A stretch of DNA of 64,000 nucleotides, taken from the NCBI RefSeq assembly GCF_021458635.1, contig NZ_JAIRDQ010000011.1, positions 186,001-250,000 of the forward strand. The letters are read 5' to 3'. The stretch is from Bradyrhizobium monzae (lineage in GTDB: Bacteria > Pseudomonadota > Alphaproteobacteria > Rhizobiales > Xanthobacteraceae). The notes beneath the pieces are model-generated. The model was not told the origin of the DNA, did not search any database, and was given only the letters and a program-made list of their open reading frames with translations. The translations under genes were made by a program, and so were the position numbers. Shown here piece by piece: positions 50,560 to 59,112 of the stretch. Numbering within the stretch: position 1 is the stretch's first letter; each line of letters starts with the position of its first letter.

Positions 50560-50785
50560 AGCTAGCCGATCCTTGATCGGACGTCCGAACATCTGCCCGC
50601 CCGCCCATGCCTCCGGGAGGCGGACCCGGCGGCGGTCTACCGCCCATGCCGGGCGGCGGTGGGCCGGCGCGAGCCCCCGCGACATCGCGGCGACCCGGCG
50701 CGTGCAGGAGGCCAAGCGCCTGATCGACCAGACCAAGATGATCCTGGCGGAGATCGCCGCAAAAAAAATCTCACGCCGACCGTTT
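50560..50785 (+). pseudogene. Probable frameshifted gene relic
   Basis: In one frame the stretch from about 50608 reads MPPGGGPGGGLPPMPGGGGP. In the next frame, from about 50680, it reads SPRDIAATRRVQEAKRLIDQ then TKMILAEIAAKK, with G or C at almost every third base. Neither frame alone has a start with a ribosome-binding site and a sensible length. The switch near 50670 and the run of eight A at 50761 suggest a broken gene. Family not recognised. Confidence 0.35.
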
Positions 50786-50863
50786 CCTTTTCACTTCCTC
50801 GTTCGTCTCTGCGCTGTGGGCCTCATCGAGCGGCCGGCAGAGTTTCCGCAAGGGAGAACATCA

Positions 50864-50979
50864 ATGTCAGAGATCAAAGCCACGCCTTCGCGTCGCGCCG
50901 TCGTTGCCACCGGCTTTGCTGCGGCGTGCTGCTCGCCGCTCAAAGCGTCCCGTCCTATAGCCAGAACAGGAGTTCGAAC
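50864..50979 (+). pseudogene. Frameshifted Tat signal peptide upstream of the monooxygenase
   Basis: A good start (GGGAG, 7 nt, ATG at 50864) opens a twin-arginine-type leader, SEIKATPSRRAVVATGFAA. After that the frame goes bad, but the neighbouring frame continues as GVLLAAQSVPSYSQNRSSNM straight into the monooxygenase. Restoring one G near 50921-50924 would give a secreted version of the downstream protein, or the leader of a lost dienelactone-hydrolase-like gene. A real one-base deletion or a sequencing error would look the same. Confidence 0.5.
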
Positions 50980-51303
50980 ATGGAAGCCACCATCCGTACC
51001 GGCAGCGATGTCACCACCCTGGTCAACGTCTTCACGGTCGAGCCGGACAACCAGCAAAAGCTGGTTCAGCTCCTGAAGGAGGGCACCGAATCCTTCTTCA
51101 GCAAGCAGCCCGGCTTCATCTCCTCCAGCGTCCATGCCGGCAAGGAGGGCGGGCGGGCGATCAACTACTCGCAATGGCGAAGCGCCCAGGATATCGAGAA
51201 CTTCCGCAAGGATCCGAAATTCGCGCCGTACATCCAGCGGCTTGCCGCGATCGCGAAGGCCGAGACGATCCTGTGCGAGGTCGTCGAGGTCAATCATGCC
51301 TGA
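50980..51303 (+). CDS. Antibiotic biosynthesis monooxygenase (ABM) domain protein
   Basis: A 107-residue dimeric ferredoxin-like barrel: VTTLVNVFTVEPDNQQKLVQ, FFSKQPGFISSSVHAGKEGG and AINYSQWRSAQDIENFRKDP. Members are cofactor-free oxygenases or heme-degrading-like proteins. AGGAG lies 8 nt before the ATG at 50980, so it is translated despite the frameshifted leader. It overlaps the sigma factor gene by 8 nt and may be the target or partner of that sigma factor. Confidence 0.88.
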   Translation: MEATIRTGSDVTTLVNVFTVEPDNQQKLVQLLKEGTESFFSKQPGFISSSVHAGKEGGRAINYSQWRSAQDIENFRKDPKFAPYIQRLAAIAKAETILCEVVEVNHA

Positions 51304-52285
51304 GCTTTTGGCGGGTGGTATCTCGATCCCGATTGACGTATCACGCCTGTCGGCGACGAGGAGCTCCTGCTTGACGGACGATGTGACGAGCAACGGCTCG
51401 GGGGCGGTCCGGGAGACCGCCCAGCAAGCCCTCGACCGCCTGGCGGTGGAAATGCGGCCGCAGCTGCATCGCTACTGCGCGCGCATGACAGGCTCGGTCA
51501 TCGATGGCGAGGACGTGCTTCAGGAGGCCTTGCTCAAGGCCGTCGAGGCGGCGCCGCGGACCGAGCCGCTGGACAATCCGGAAGGCTGGCTGTTTCGCAT
51601 CGCCCACAACGCCGCGCTGGATTTTCTGCGCCGGCGCGCGCGCTACAACGCTGCTCACTCCGATGAAGATCTGGACATGATCGCCGCCTCGACCAGCCCC
51701 GTGACCGACCGCCAGATCGTGGCCGCGAGCCTGCAGACCTTCATGCGCCTCCCGGTGGCGCAGCGAAGCGCGGTGATCCTGCGCGATGTGCTCGGCTATT
51801 CCGTCGACGAGGTCTGCACCATCATGGGCGGCATCCCGGCCACCAAGGGCGCCCTGCAACGCGGCCGGGTCCGTCTCCGCGAGCTCGCGGAGGAATCCGA
51901 CGACGTCAGGCCTCCCGAACTGGAGACGGCCGAGCGTGCTCGCCTGACGCACTATGTCGAGCGTTTCAACGCGCGCGATTTCGAGTCCCTGCGCGACATG
52001 CTGGCGGACGACGTGCGGCTGGAGATGGTCAACCGGACGCGCCGGGCCGGCCGCCGCGACGTCAGCGAATATTTTGGTCGCTATGCGCAGACCAGCGCCT
52101 GGCATTGCGTTCCCGGCCTCGTCGACCGGCGCCCTGCGATCATCATGTTCGATCCGCAGGATCCCTCAGGCCCGCCGCGCTACTTCGTCCTCCTCGATTG
52201 GGAGAACGGCAGCATCGTCAACATCAGGGATTTTCTGTTCGCGCATTACGCGATCGAAGGCGCGGAACTGTTCACACTGGATTGA
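51296..52285 (+). CDS. ECF sigma factor with C-terminal SnoaL-like domain
   Basis: A 329-residue protein. Sigma region 2 is near 45-110 (HRYCARMTGSVIDGEDVLQE, LFRIAHNAALDFLRRRA), region 4 near 145-195 (LPVAQRSAVILRDVLGYSVD, GALQRGRVRLRELAE). From about 215 on it is a SnoaL/NTF2-like domain (YVERFNARDFESLRDMLADD, later YFVLLDWENGSIVNIRDFLF). Such extensions regulate the sigma factor in place of an anti-sigma protein, as in ECF41 and ECF56. GAGG lies 7 nt before the ATG at 51296, inside the end of the ABM gene. Confidence 0.9.
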   Translation: MPELLAGGISIPIDVSRLSATRSSCLTDDVTSNGSGAVRETAQQALDRLAVEMRPQLHRYCARMTGSVIDGEDVLQEALLKAVEAAPRTEPLDNPEGWLFRIAHNAALDFLRRRARYNAAHSDEDLDMIAASTSPVTDRQIVAASLQTFMRLPVAQRSAVILRDVLGYSVDEVCTIMGGIPATKGALQRGRVRLRELAEESDDVRPPELETAERARLTHYVERFNARDFESLRDMLADDVRLEMVNRTRRAGRRDVSEYFGRYAQTSAWHCVPGLVDRRPAIIMFDPQDPSGPPRYFVLLDWENGSIVNIRDFLFAHYAIEGAELFTLD

Positions 52286-52305
52286 AGGGACGAGATGGCA
52301 GCAGA

Positions 52306-53124
52306 TCAGCCGATCTGCTTCTCGCCATGCCGCTCCGACAGCGTAAAAATCTCGACGCCGGTGGCGGTGACGCCGACCGAGTGCTCGAACTGCGCCGAGA
52401 GCGAACGGTCGCGGGTGACCGCGGTCCAGCCGTCGGACAGGATCTTCACGTGCGGCTTGCCGAGATTGATCATCGGCTCGATCGTGAAGAACATGCCGGG
52501 CTTGAGCTGCACGCCTTCTCCGGGCCGACCGATATGGATGATGTTCGGCTCGTCGTGGAACATGCGCCCGAGGCCATGGCCGCAGAAATCGCGCACCACG
52601 CTCATGCCCTGCGGCTCGACGAAACTCTGGATGGCATGACCGATGTCGCCGGTGGTGGCGCCGGGCTTCACCGCGGCGATGCCGCGCATCATGGCTTCAT
52701 AGGTCACTTCGATCAGCCGTTCGGCCTTGCGCGCGATCGGGCCGACCGCATACATCCGGCTGGAATCGCCGTACCAGCCGTCGACGATGAAGGTGACATC
52801 GATGTTGACGATATCGCCTTCCTTGAGCGGACGGTCGCCGGGCATGCCGTGGCAGACCACGTGGTTGAGCGAGGTGCAGGTCGAGTAGCGATAACCGCGA
52901 TACATCAGCGTCGCCGGATAGGCGCCATGGCTGAAGGCGAACTCGCGGACGAATTCGTCGATCCGATCAGTCGGCACGCCGGGGCCGACGATGTCGGTGA
53001 GCTCGTCGAGGCACTTCGCCACCAGGGCACCGGCCTTGCGCATGCCGGCAAAGGCGGTCGGCCCATGCAGCTTGATCTGTCCGGTCTTGCGCAGGGAGGT
53101 ATCGGTGGCTTCGACGTAGCTCAT
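52306..53124 (-). CDS. map: Type I methionine aminopeptidase
   Basis: A 272-residue enzyme that removes the initiator Met from nascent proteins. All five metal ligands are present: Asp109 and Asp120 (VNIDVTFIVDGWYGDSSR), His183 (CGHGLGRMFH), Glu216 (FTIEPMI) and Glu247 (QFEHSV), plus the substrate His92 in CHGMP. It is of full length, with no zinc-finger extension. ATG at 53124. The neighbouring genes do not suggest a link. Confidence 0.96.
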   Translation of the reverse strand: MSYVEATDTSLRKTGQIKLHGPTAFAGMRKAGALVAKCLDELTDIVGPGVPTDRIDEFVREFAFSHGAYPATLMYRGYRYSTCTSLNHVVCHGMPGDRPLKEGDIVNIDVTFIVDGWYGDSSRMYAVGPIARKAERLIEVTYEAMMRGIAAVKPGATTGDIGHAIQSFVEPQGMSVVRDFCGHGLGRMFHDEPNIIHIGRPGEGVQLKPGMFFTIEPMINLGKPHVKILSDGWTAVTRDRSLSAQFEHSVGVTATGVEIFTLSERHGEKQIG

Positions 53125-53209
53125 GCGGGCGCTATCTTCTGGAATACGGCGGAAGGGCTTGATTTGAGGCCCTAATTTAATGATTGCGGGCCTCCGCGCA
53201 AGCCAAGCC

Positions 53210-53258
53210 AGAGCGTTTTCGAGCGAAGTGGGTACCGGTTCGCGTGAAGAAAACGCGC
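53210..53258. repeat. Palindromic intergenic repeat
   Basis: AGAGCGTTTTCGAGCGAAGT at the left and CGCGTGAAGAAAACGCGCC at the right, with GCGTTTTC (53213-53220) complementary to GAAAACGC (53249-53256). This is a familiar alphaproteobacterial intergenic element. It lies between two minus-strand genes, map and the MscS channel. Confidence 0.75.
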
Positions 53259-53297
53259 CAAATCAAGAACCTACTCGAGATGCGCCCGAAAGGCGGC

Positions 53298-54608
53298 TCA
53301 ATTCGGGACTTCCACGGTGGTTTCGACCGGCAGCGCCCCGCCGCGGACGCGGATTTCGCGGACCGGGTAGGGAACCCGAATGCCCTCGCGCTTGAAGGCG
53401 TCCCATAGCGACAGCATCACGTCGCTTTTGACGTTGTCCATGCCGTCGGGGTCCGCAAGCCAGAGGGTCAGCGAGAACTTCATGCCGGCCTCGGCGAACT
53501 CGGTCAGGATGCAGTTCGGCGGCTTGCCCTTCTGCGCGCGCGGGTGGGCGGCTGCGGTCTCGATGGCGAACTTGCAGACCAGCCTGGGATCGGCGTCGTA
53601 ATTGGTGCCGAAAATGATCTTCACCAGCGTGTTCTTGTCGGTATAGGTCCAGTTGACGACCTTCTGCGTCACCAGATCCTCGTTCGGCACCAGGAATTCG
53701 CGGCCGTCGCCGGCGGCGACGGAAATATAGCGCGTCTTCATCGCGCTGATGCGCCCGGTGTTGTCGCCGATGGTGACGAGGTCGCCCGGCTTCACCGATT
53801 TGTCGGCGAGCAGGATGATGCCGGAGATGAAGTTGGCGACGATCTTCTGCAGGCCGATACCGATGCCGACGCCGACCGCGCCGGAGAACACCGCGAGCGC
53901 CGAGAGGTCGATGCCGACCGTGCCGAGCGCGAGCACGATGGCGATTGCAAGCAGTCCGATGCGGATGATCTTGACCAGCAGCACCTGGACCGACGGTGTC
54001 AGGTCCGTGGCCGAGTTGATCTTGCTCTCGGCGAAATTGCTGGCGATGTTGGTGAGCCAGAGCGCGAGGATCAACAGCGCGCCGGCCTTGAGTGCCAGCA
54101 GCGGCGTCAGCCGCAGCCCGCCGAGCACGATGGCGTAGGAGTCGAGCAGTTCGATCGTGGTGTCGAGCTGGCCGAGGATGGACAGCGCGGCGACAAACCA
54201 CGCCGCAACCGACACCAGCTTGACGAAGAAGGCGTTGCGCAGCACCGAGGTCAGGAGCCGGATCGCGAGCCAGGCGAGCCCCAGCTTGGCGGCGACCATC
54301 AGCAGATAGCTGCGGCTCGGCCAGGTCGCGTGATACATCACGACGCGGGAGACGATCACGAGCAGGGTGAACACCGCGGTCGAGCCGCTGGAGACCATCA
54401 CGCGGGCGAAGTGGCGGAGCGGCAGCGGCCAGCGCATCGCCAGCGAGGTCATGTCGACCCGGTTGCGGATGGCGGCTTCCGCAGCATAGGCGATCCCGGC
54501 CGCCATCAGAATGAGACCAAATTGCAGGTAGAACCAGGGCGAGGCGATTTCCGCCCCGACGCTGCGCGCGGTGGTCTGCACGAACTCCATGAAGTCTTTG
54601 AGGTCCAT
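53298..54608 (-). CDS. MscS-family mechanosensitive ion channel
   Basis: A 436-residue inner-membrane protein. Several N-terminal hydrophobic helices precede the MscS core. The pore-lining helix region is LAVFSGAVGVGIGIGLQKIV, the beta domain KPGDLVTIGDNTGRISAMKT, then GREFLVPNEDLVTQKVVNWT. It would release solutes on hypo-osmotic shock. I chose the ATG at 54608 (MDLKDFMEF); the frame runs open to 54713. It is divergent from the K+/H+ antiporter, a natural partner in osmotic balance. Confidence 0.92.
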   Translation of the reverse strand: MDLKDFMEFVQTTARSVGAEIASPWFYLQFGLILMAAGIAYAAEAAIRNRVDMTSLAMRWPLPLRHFARVMVSSGSTAVFTLLVIVSRVVMYHATWPSRSYLLMVAAKLGLAWLAIRLLTSVLRNAFFVKLVSVAAWFVAALSILGQLDTTIELLDSYAIVLGGLRLTPLLALKAGALLILALWLTNIASNFAESKINSATDLTPSVQVLLVKIIRIGLLAIAIVLALGTVGIDLSALAVFSGAVGVGIGIGLQKIVANFISGIILLADKSVKPGDLVTIGDNTGRISAMKTRYISVAAGDGREFLVPNEDLVTQKVVNWTYTDKNTLVKIIFGTNYDADPRLVCKFAIETAAAHPRAQKGKPPNCILTEFAEAGMKFSLTLWLADPDGMDNVKSDVMLSLWDAFKREGIRVPYPVREIRVRGGALPVETTVEVPN

Positions 54609-54846
54609 CGGGCAAATCTCGTAGGAAGGTCTCGCTGGAGAAGTCTCGCTGGGCGGCGAAAGGAATTGATTCGGAAGCGCCGCAGAATCCCACAAAGGAA
54701 GCGGCCGGGCCATCGATACACCGCGAAGTGAAGCGCGTTAAGGCCGCAAAATACGGGCAGATTGCCGCGAGTGGGAGAAAATGGGTTGGCGCGCCGGTGC
54801 GGCGACGATAAGGATGCAATTCCAGCGATTTGTACCCGGAAGGTGG

Positions 54847-56640
54847 ATGGCCTCACTCGACTCTTTCAGCATCGCCATTCTGCTCGGCGCCGTCCTGGTG
54901 ATGGCCGGTATCCTGTCGAGCCTGCTCGCGCTGCGCTTCGGTGCGCCGCTGCTGCTGGTCTTCCTCGCGATCGGCATGCTGGCGGGGGATTCAGGTCCCG
55001 GCCAGCTCCAGTTCAGCGACGTCGGCACGACCTATCTGGTCGGCTCGGTGGCGCTGGCCCTGATCCTGTTCGACGGCGGCCTGAAGACGCGCTTTGCCAG
55101 CATCCGCACCGTGCTCGCGCCTTCCGTGGTGCTCGCGACCGTCGGCGTCTTGCTGACCGCGCTGATCACGGCACCGTTCGCGAAATTTGCGCTGGATCTC
55201 AACTGGGCGGAGTCGCTCCTGGTCGGTGCGGTGGTGGCCTCGACCGATGCGGCCGCCGTATTCCTGCTGGTGCACACCCAGGGCCTGCGCCTACGCCCGC
55301 GCGTCGGTGCGACGCTGGAGGCGGAATCCGGCACCAACGATCCCTTCGCCATCTTCCTCACCCTGATGCTGGTCGAATACATCTCGCTGGGCTCGAGCTC
55401 GCCGGGCCATGTGGTGATGGAGTTTGTCCAGGAGGCGGTGCTCGGAGCCGTCGTGGGCTTCCTTGGTGGACGTCTCGTCGTCATCGGGCTCAACAAGGTC
55501 GCGTTGCCGCAAGGCCTGCACGCACCGTTCGTGACCACGGCCGCACTCGTGATCTTCGGCGGTTCGCAGATCATGCACGCCTCCGGATTCCTCGCCGTCT
55601 ATCTCGCCGGTATCATCATCGGCAACCGGCCGACGCGTGCGCATAATTCGGTGGTGGCGTTTCTCGACGCCGCGACCTGGCTGGCGCAGATCGTGATGTT
55701 CGTGCTGCTCGGCCTCCTGGTGTCGCCGAGCCGGCTGGGCTCCAGCGTGTTGCCCGCGATCGGCGTCTCCTTTGTCCTGATGCTGGTGGCACGGCCGATC
55801 GCGGTGTTCGTGTGCCTGGCACCGTTCCGTTTCAACTGGCGCGAAAAGATTTTCATCGCCTGGACCGGCCTGCGCGGCGCGGTCGCGATCTTCCTGGCGT
55901 CGATCCCGATGCTGGTCGGCCTGTCAAAAGCCTATCTCTATTTCGACGTCGCCTTCGTCGTCGTGATCATTTCGCTGTTGCTGCAGGGTTGGACGCTGGC
56001 GCCCGCCGCGCGCAAGCTGCACGTGGCGCTGCCGCGTGCGGAACGCGGGCCCCGCCGTGTCGAGCTTGATCTGCCCGGTCAGCTCGAGCAGCAGCTGGTC
56101 GGTTATCCGGTGCGGCCCAAGAGCCTGTATTTCCGCCGCGGCCTGATCCCGTCGTGGTCCAAACCGACGCTGGTGATCCGCAAGGAGAGCATCCTGACGC
56201 CTGTGGAAGCCGAGCCGATTGCGCCCGGCGACTACATCTACCTGCTGGCGCCGCCGGAAAAGGCCGAAGCGCTCGACCGCTTCTTTGTCGACATGCAGCC
56301 GAGCTCGGAGCCCGACCCGCATCTGCTCGGCGACTTCATGGTCTCCGGCGAGCACACGCTCGCCGAGCTCGCGGAGATCTATGGCGTGAAGGCGAGTGAC
56401 GACGATAGCAAGCTGACGCTGGCCGACTATTTCGACGTCCATCTCGATCGCGCGCCGAAGGAAGGTGCCGAGCTCGCGCTCGACACCATCGTGCTCGTCG
56501 CACGCAGCATTTCCGGCGGCCGCGTCAACGTCGTCGGCCTCCGCCTGCCGGAAGAGGACGAAACCCCGGCGCCGCTGACGCGCAGCCAGGCGCTGCGCAA
56601 GAAGCTCGCGGAGCTGTGGACGTCGGTCGCGGGGGTCTAG
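54847..56640 (+). CDS. Potassium/proton antiporter, CPA1 family (NhaP2/CvrA-like)
   Basis: A 597-residue protein with about twelve transmembrane helices (IAILLGAVLVMAGILSSLLA near the start). The ion-site motif is VVASTDAAAVFLL and another conserved stretch is ESGTNDPFAIFLTLMLVEYI. The cytoplasmic tail has a TrkA_C domain (about 410-480, EAEPIAPGDYIYLLAPPEK) and a CorC_HlyC-like domain. It expels K+ in exchange for H+. I chose the ATG at 54847 with GGAAGG upstream. It converges on modC across a palindromic repeat. Confidence 0.92.
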   Translation: MASLDSFSIAILLGAVLVMAGILSSLLALRFGAPLLLVFLAIGMLAGDSGPGQLQFSDVGTTYLVGSVALALILFDGGLKTRFASIRTVLAPSVVLATVGVLLTALITAPFAKFALDLNWAESLLVGAVVASTDAAAVFLLVHTQGLRLRPRVGATLEAESGTNDPFAIFLTLMLVEYISLGSSSPGHVVMEFVQEAVLGAVVGFLGGRLVVIGLNKVALPQGLHAPFVTTAALVIFGGSQIMHASGFLAVYLAGIIIGNRPTRAHNSVVAFLDAATWLAQIVMFVLLGLLVSPSRLGSSVLPAIGVSFVLMLVARPIAVFVCLAPFRFNWREKIFIAWTGLRGAVAIFLASIPMLVGLSKAYLYFDVAFVVVIISLLLQGWTLAPAARKLHVALPRAERGPRRVELDLPGQLEQQLVGYPVRPKSLYFRRGLIPSWSKPTLVIRKESILTPVEAEPIAPGDYIYLLAPPEKAEALDRFFVDMQPSSEPDPHLLGDFMVSGEHTLAELAEIYGVKASDDDSKLTLADYFDVHLDRAPKEGAELALDTIVLVARSISGGRVNVVGLRLPEEDETPAPLTRSQALRKKLAELWTSVAGV

Positions 56641-56649
56641 CCCCAGTCT

Positions 56650-56729
56650 CGTCATTGCGAGCGCAGCGAAGCAATCCGGAATCCCTCCGTGGAAAGACTC
56701 TGGATTGCTTCGCTACGCTCGCAATGACG
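56650..56729. repeat. Palindromic repeat in a convergent gap
   Basis: CGTCATTGCGAGCG (56650-56663) pairs with CGCTCGCAATGACG (56716-56729), and the next stretches, AGCGAAGCAATCC and GGATTGCTTCGCT, also pair. It is a well-known element in Bradyrhizobium genomes. It lies between the ends of the antiporter and modC genes. Confidence 0.8.
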
Positions 56730-56746
56730 GGGAGAGGCCACGGGCC

Positions 56747-57409
56747 TCACGTCAGCACCTTCACGCCACCGAACGACGTCACCCGACCCTGCCTCAGCAT
56801 CACGATCTGCGTCGCGACCTGGCGCAGTTCGGCGACGTCGTGGCTGACATAGACCATGGGGACATTGGCCTCGTCGCGCAGCCGCACCAGATAAGGCAAA
56901 ATCTCCAGCTTGCGGGCCTCGTCGAGCGCACCGAGCGGCTCGTCGAGCAGCAGCAGGCGCGGCTTTGACAACAGCGCGCGGCCGAGCGCGACGCGCTGCC
57001 GCTCGCCGCCGGAGAGCCTTCCGGGGCGGCGGTCGAGCAGAGCGCCGATGTCGAGCAGCTCGACGACGCGCGTGCGCTGCGCCGGATCCGCCGCGAGGCG
57101 GTTCATCCGCCGGCCATAGTCGAGATTTTGCGCGACGTTGAGATGCGGAAACAGCCGCGCATCCTGGAACACATAGCCGATGCGGCGGCGCCAGGTCGGC
57201 ACGTGAATGCCGGCGGCGGTGTCGTCGACAACGTCGCCGTCGATGACGATGGTGCCGCGGTCGGGCCGCAGCAGGCCTGCGATCATGTTGATCAGCGAGC
57301 TCTTGCCGGCGCCGGATGCGCCGAACAGGCCGGTGACGCGGCCTTCGCTCTCGAAGGACGCGGAAAGCGAGAATTCGCCGAGCTGTTTTTCGATATCGAC
57401 GCGCAGCAT
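56747..57409 (-). CDS. modC: Molybdate ABC transporter ATP-binding protein, short form
   Basis: A 220-residue ATPase: Walker A LFGASGAGKSSLINM (residues 28-42), Q-loop YVFQDARLFPHLNV, signature LSGGERQRVALGRAL, Walker B LLLLDEPLGALDE and switch YVSHDVAELR. It ends about 20 residues after the ATPase core. The C-terminal Mop/TOBE domain of classical ModC (about 350 residues) is absent, so molybdate-dependent feedback at that site is lost. ATG at 57409, 2 nt after the modB stop. Confidence 0.93.
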   Translation of the reverse strand: MLRVDIEKQLGEFSLSASFESEGRVTGLFGASGAGKSSLINMIAGLLRPDRGTIVIDGDVVDDTAAGIHVPTWRRRIGYVFQDARLFPHLNVAQNLDYGRRMNRLAADPAQRTRVVELLDIGALLDRRPGRLSGGERQRVALGRALLSKPRLLLLDEPLGALDEARKLEILPYLVRLRDEANVPMVYVSHDVAELRQVATQIVMLRQGRVTSFGGVKVLT

Positions 57410-57411
57410 GG

Positions 57412-58107
57412 TCAATTTCCGTGCAGGCGCTGCGTGGCGCGGCGGGCGAACCATTCGGCGGCGATCAACGCGCCGAGCGCGAGCACAATCGAGACGATCA
57501 CCAGCCGTCCCGCGGCGGCATCGCCGTCCGGCGTCTGGATCAGCGAATAGATCGCGGACGAGATCGTCTGGGTCTCGCCGGGAATGTTGGAGACGAAGGT
57601 GATGGTGGCGCCGAATTCGCCGATCGCCTTGGCAAAGCCAAGCACCATGCCGGCGAGCACGCCGGGCAGCGCCAAGGGCAACGTCACCGTGAAGAACACT
57701 TTGAACGGCGCGGCGCCGAGCGTCTCGGCTGCCTGCTCGAGCCGGCGGTCGATCGCCTCGATCGACAGCCGCATCGGGCGCACCAGCAGCGGAAACGACA
57801 TCACGCCGCAGGCGAGCGCCGCACCGGTCCAGCGGAAGGCGAAGACGATGCCGAGATGATCGGCGAGGAAGGCGCCGACCAGGCCACGACGGCCGAAGGT
57901 GAGAAGCAGGAGATAGCCGGTCACGACCGGCGGCAGCACCAGCGGCAGATGCACGACGGCGTCGAGCACCGACTTGCCCCAAAAATCCTTGCGGGCGAGC
58001 AGCCACGCCAGCGCAATGCCGAACGGCGTTGCCACCAGCGTCGCTATGACGGCGACCCTGAGCGAGAGCAGGATCGCCGTCCATTCGGCGGGAGAGATGT
58101 CGAGCAT
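57412..58107 (-). CDS. modB: Molybdate ABC transporter permease
   Basis: A 231-residue membrane protein with about five to six helices (TAILLSLRVAVIATLVATPF near the start). The ATPase-contact loop is RRLEQAAETLGAAPFKVFFT, followed by GFAKAIGEFGATITFVSNIP, a conserved ModB segment. I chose the ATG at 58107; a TTG at 58131 is possible. It lies between modA and modC in the usual order. Confidence 0.95.
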   Translation of the reverse strand: MLDISPAEWTAILLSLRVAVIATLVATPFGIALAWLLARKDFWGKSVLDAVVHLPLVLPPVVTGYLLLLTFGRRGLVGAFLADHLGIVFAFRWTGAALACGVMSFPLLVRPMRLSIEAIDRRLEQAAETLGAAPFKVFFTVTLPLALPGVLAGMVLGFAKAIGEFGATITFVSNIPGETQTISSAIYSLIQTPDGDAAAGRLVIVSIVLALGALIAAEWFARRATQRLHGN

Positions 58108-58134
58108 CAAGTCGTAGCTATCACGTCGCAAAAA

Positions 58135-58920
58135 CTAAGTTGTGGGCGAGATCAGGAATTTGAAGCCGTATTTTTCCAGAATGGTCTTGGCGGCCGAGGT
58201 GCGCAGGAAGGCGAGATAGTCGTTGGCCTCGGGCTTCGCGGTCGTGGTTGCGGCCACCGGATAGATGATCGCCGGATGCGAATCCGCCGGGAAGGTGCCG
58301 ACGATCTTCACGCCCGGCTCGACCTTGGCGTCGGTGGAATAGACGATGCCGAGATTGGCTTCGCCGCGGGCCACCAGCGTCAGCGCGGCGCGCACGCTCT
58401 CGGCCATCGCGAATTTCGGCTCCGCCGCCTGCCAGGCCCCCAACTTCTCCAGCGCCGCCTTGGCATATTTGCCGACCGGCACGGACTTGACGTCGCCGGT
58501 CGCGATCTTGCCGTCGCCGGCGAGTTTGGCGAGGTCGAGGCCTTGCGCAACGGTGACGTTGTCGATCTTGGAATCCTTCGGCGCGATCAGCACGATGCTG
58601 TTGCCGAGCAGGTTGACGCGGGTCGGCTCGTTGATGGTCTTCTTCGATGTCGCATAGTCCATCCAGTCGGTGTCGGCCGAGACGAACACGTCGGCCGGCG
58701 CGCCCTGCTCGATCTGTTTTGCCAGAACCGAGCTTGCCGCGTAGCTCGCGGTGATCTTCACGCCGGTCTTGGCGGTGTAGGCGGCGTCGATCTCGTCGAG
58801 CGCGTTCTTCATCGACGCGGCGGCGAACACGGTGATGGTTTTGTCCTCGGCGCTAGCAGGCGAGAGGCTCGCGCCCGCGAGCATGACGAAGGCGGTGAAA
58901 AGTCCGGCAATACGATACAT
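58135..58920 (-). CDS. modA: Molybdate-binding periplasmic protein
   Basis: A 261-residue binding protein with a signal peptide ending at LSPASAED. ModA motifs are TVFAAASMKNALDEIDAAYT, SYAASSVLAKQIEQGAPADV and FVSADTDWMDYA, later IVYSTDAKVEPGVKIVGTFP. It captures molybdate or tungstate for the ModBC transporter; molybdenum is needed for nitrate reductase and nitrogenase. GGAG lies upstream of the ATG at 58920. I see no clear ModE site in the leader. Confidence 0.95.
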   Translation of the reverse strand: MYRIAGLFTAFVMLAGASLSPASAEDKTITVFAAASMKNALDEIDAAYTAKTGVKITASYAASSVLAKQIEQGAPADVFVSADTDWMDYATSKKTINEPTRVNLLGNSIVLIAPKDSKIDNVTVAQGLDLAKLAGDGKIATGDVKSVPVGKYAKAALEKLGAWQAAEPKFAMAESVRAALTLVARGEANLGIVYSTDAKVEPGVKIVGTFPADSHPAIIYPVAATTTAKPEANDYLAFLRTSAAKTILEKYGFKFLISPTT

Positions 58921-59112
58921 GGATGGCGCTCCGTGCGAGCCCGCGCGCGCTAAAACACGCGCAAATCTGGCATTGGGGTTAGGTCGCGACGGGCGGAAGC
59001 GCTGTTCCACGGGTCCCCGCAACGGCTTACGGCCGGCGGGGATATCGCTGGTCTCGAAGATAGCAGGCCGGGGCCTCACGTCAAAGGCGACCGTTTGCCC
59101 AAGGCGATGGGC

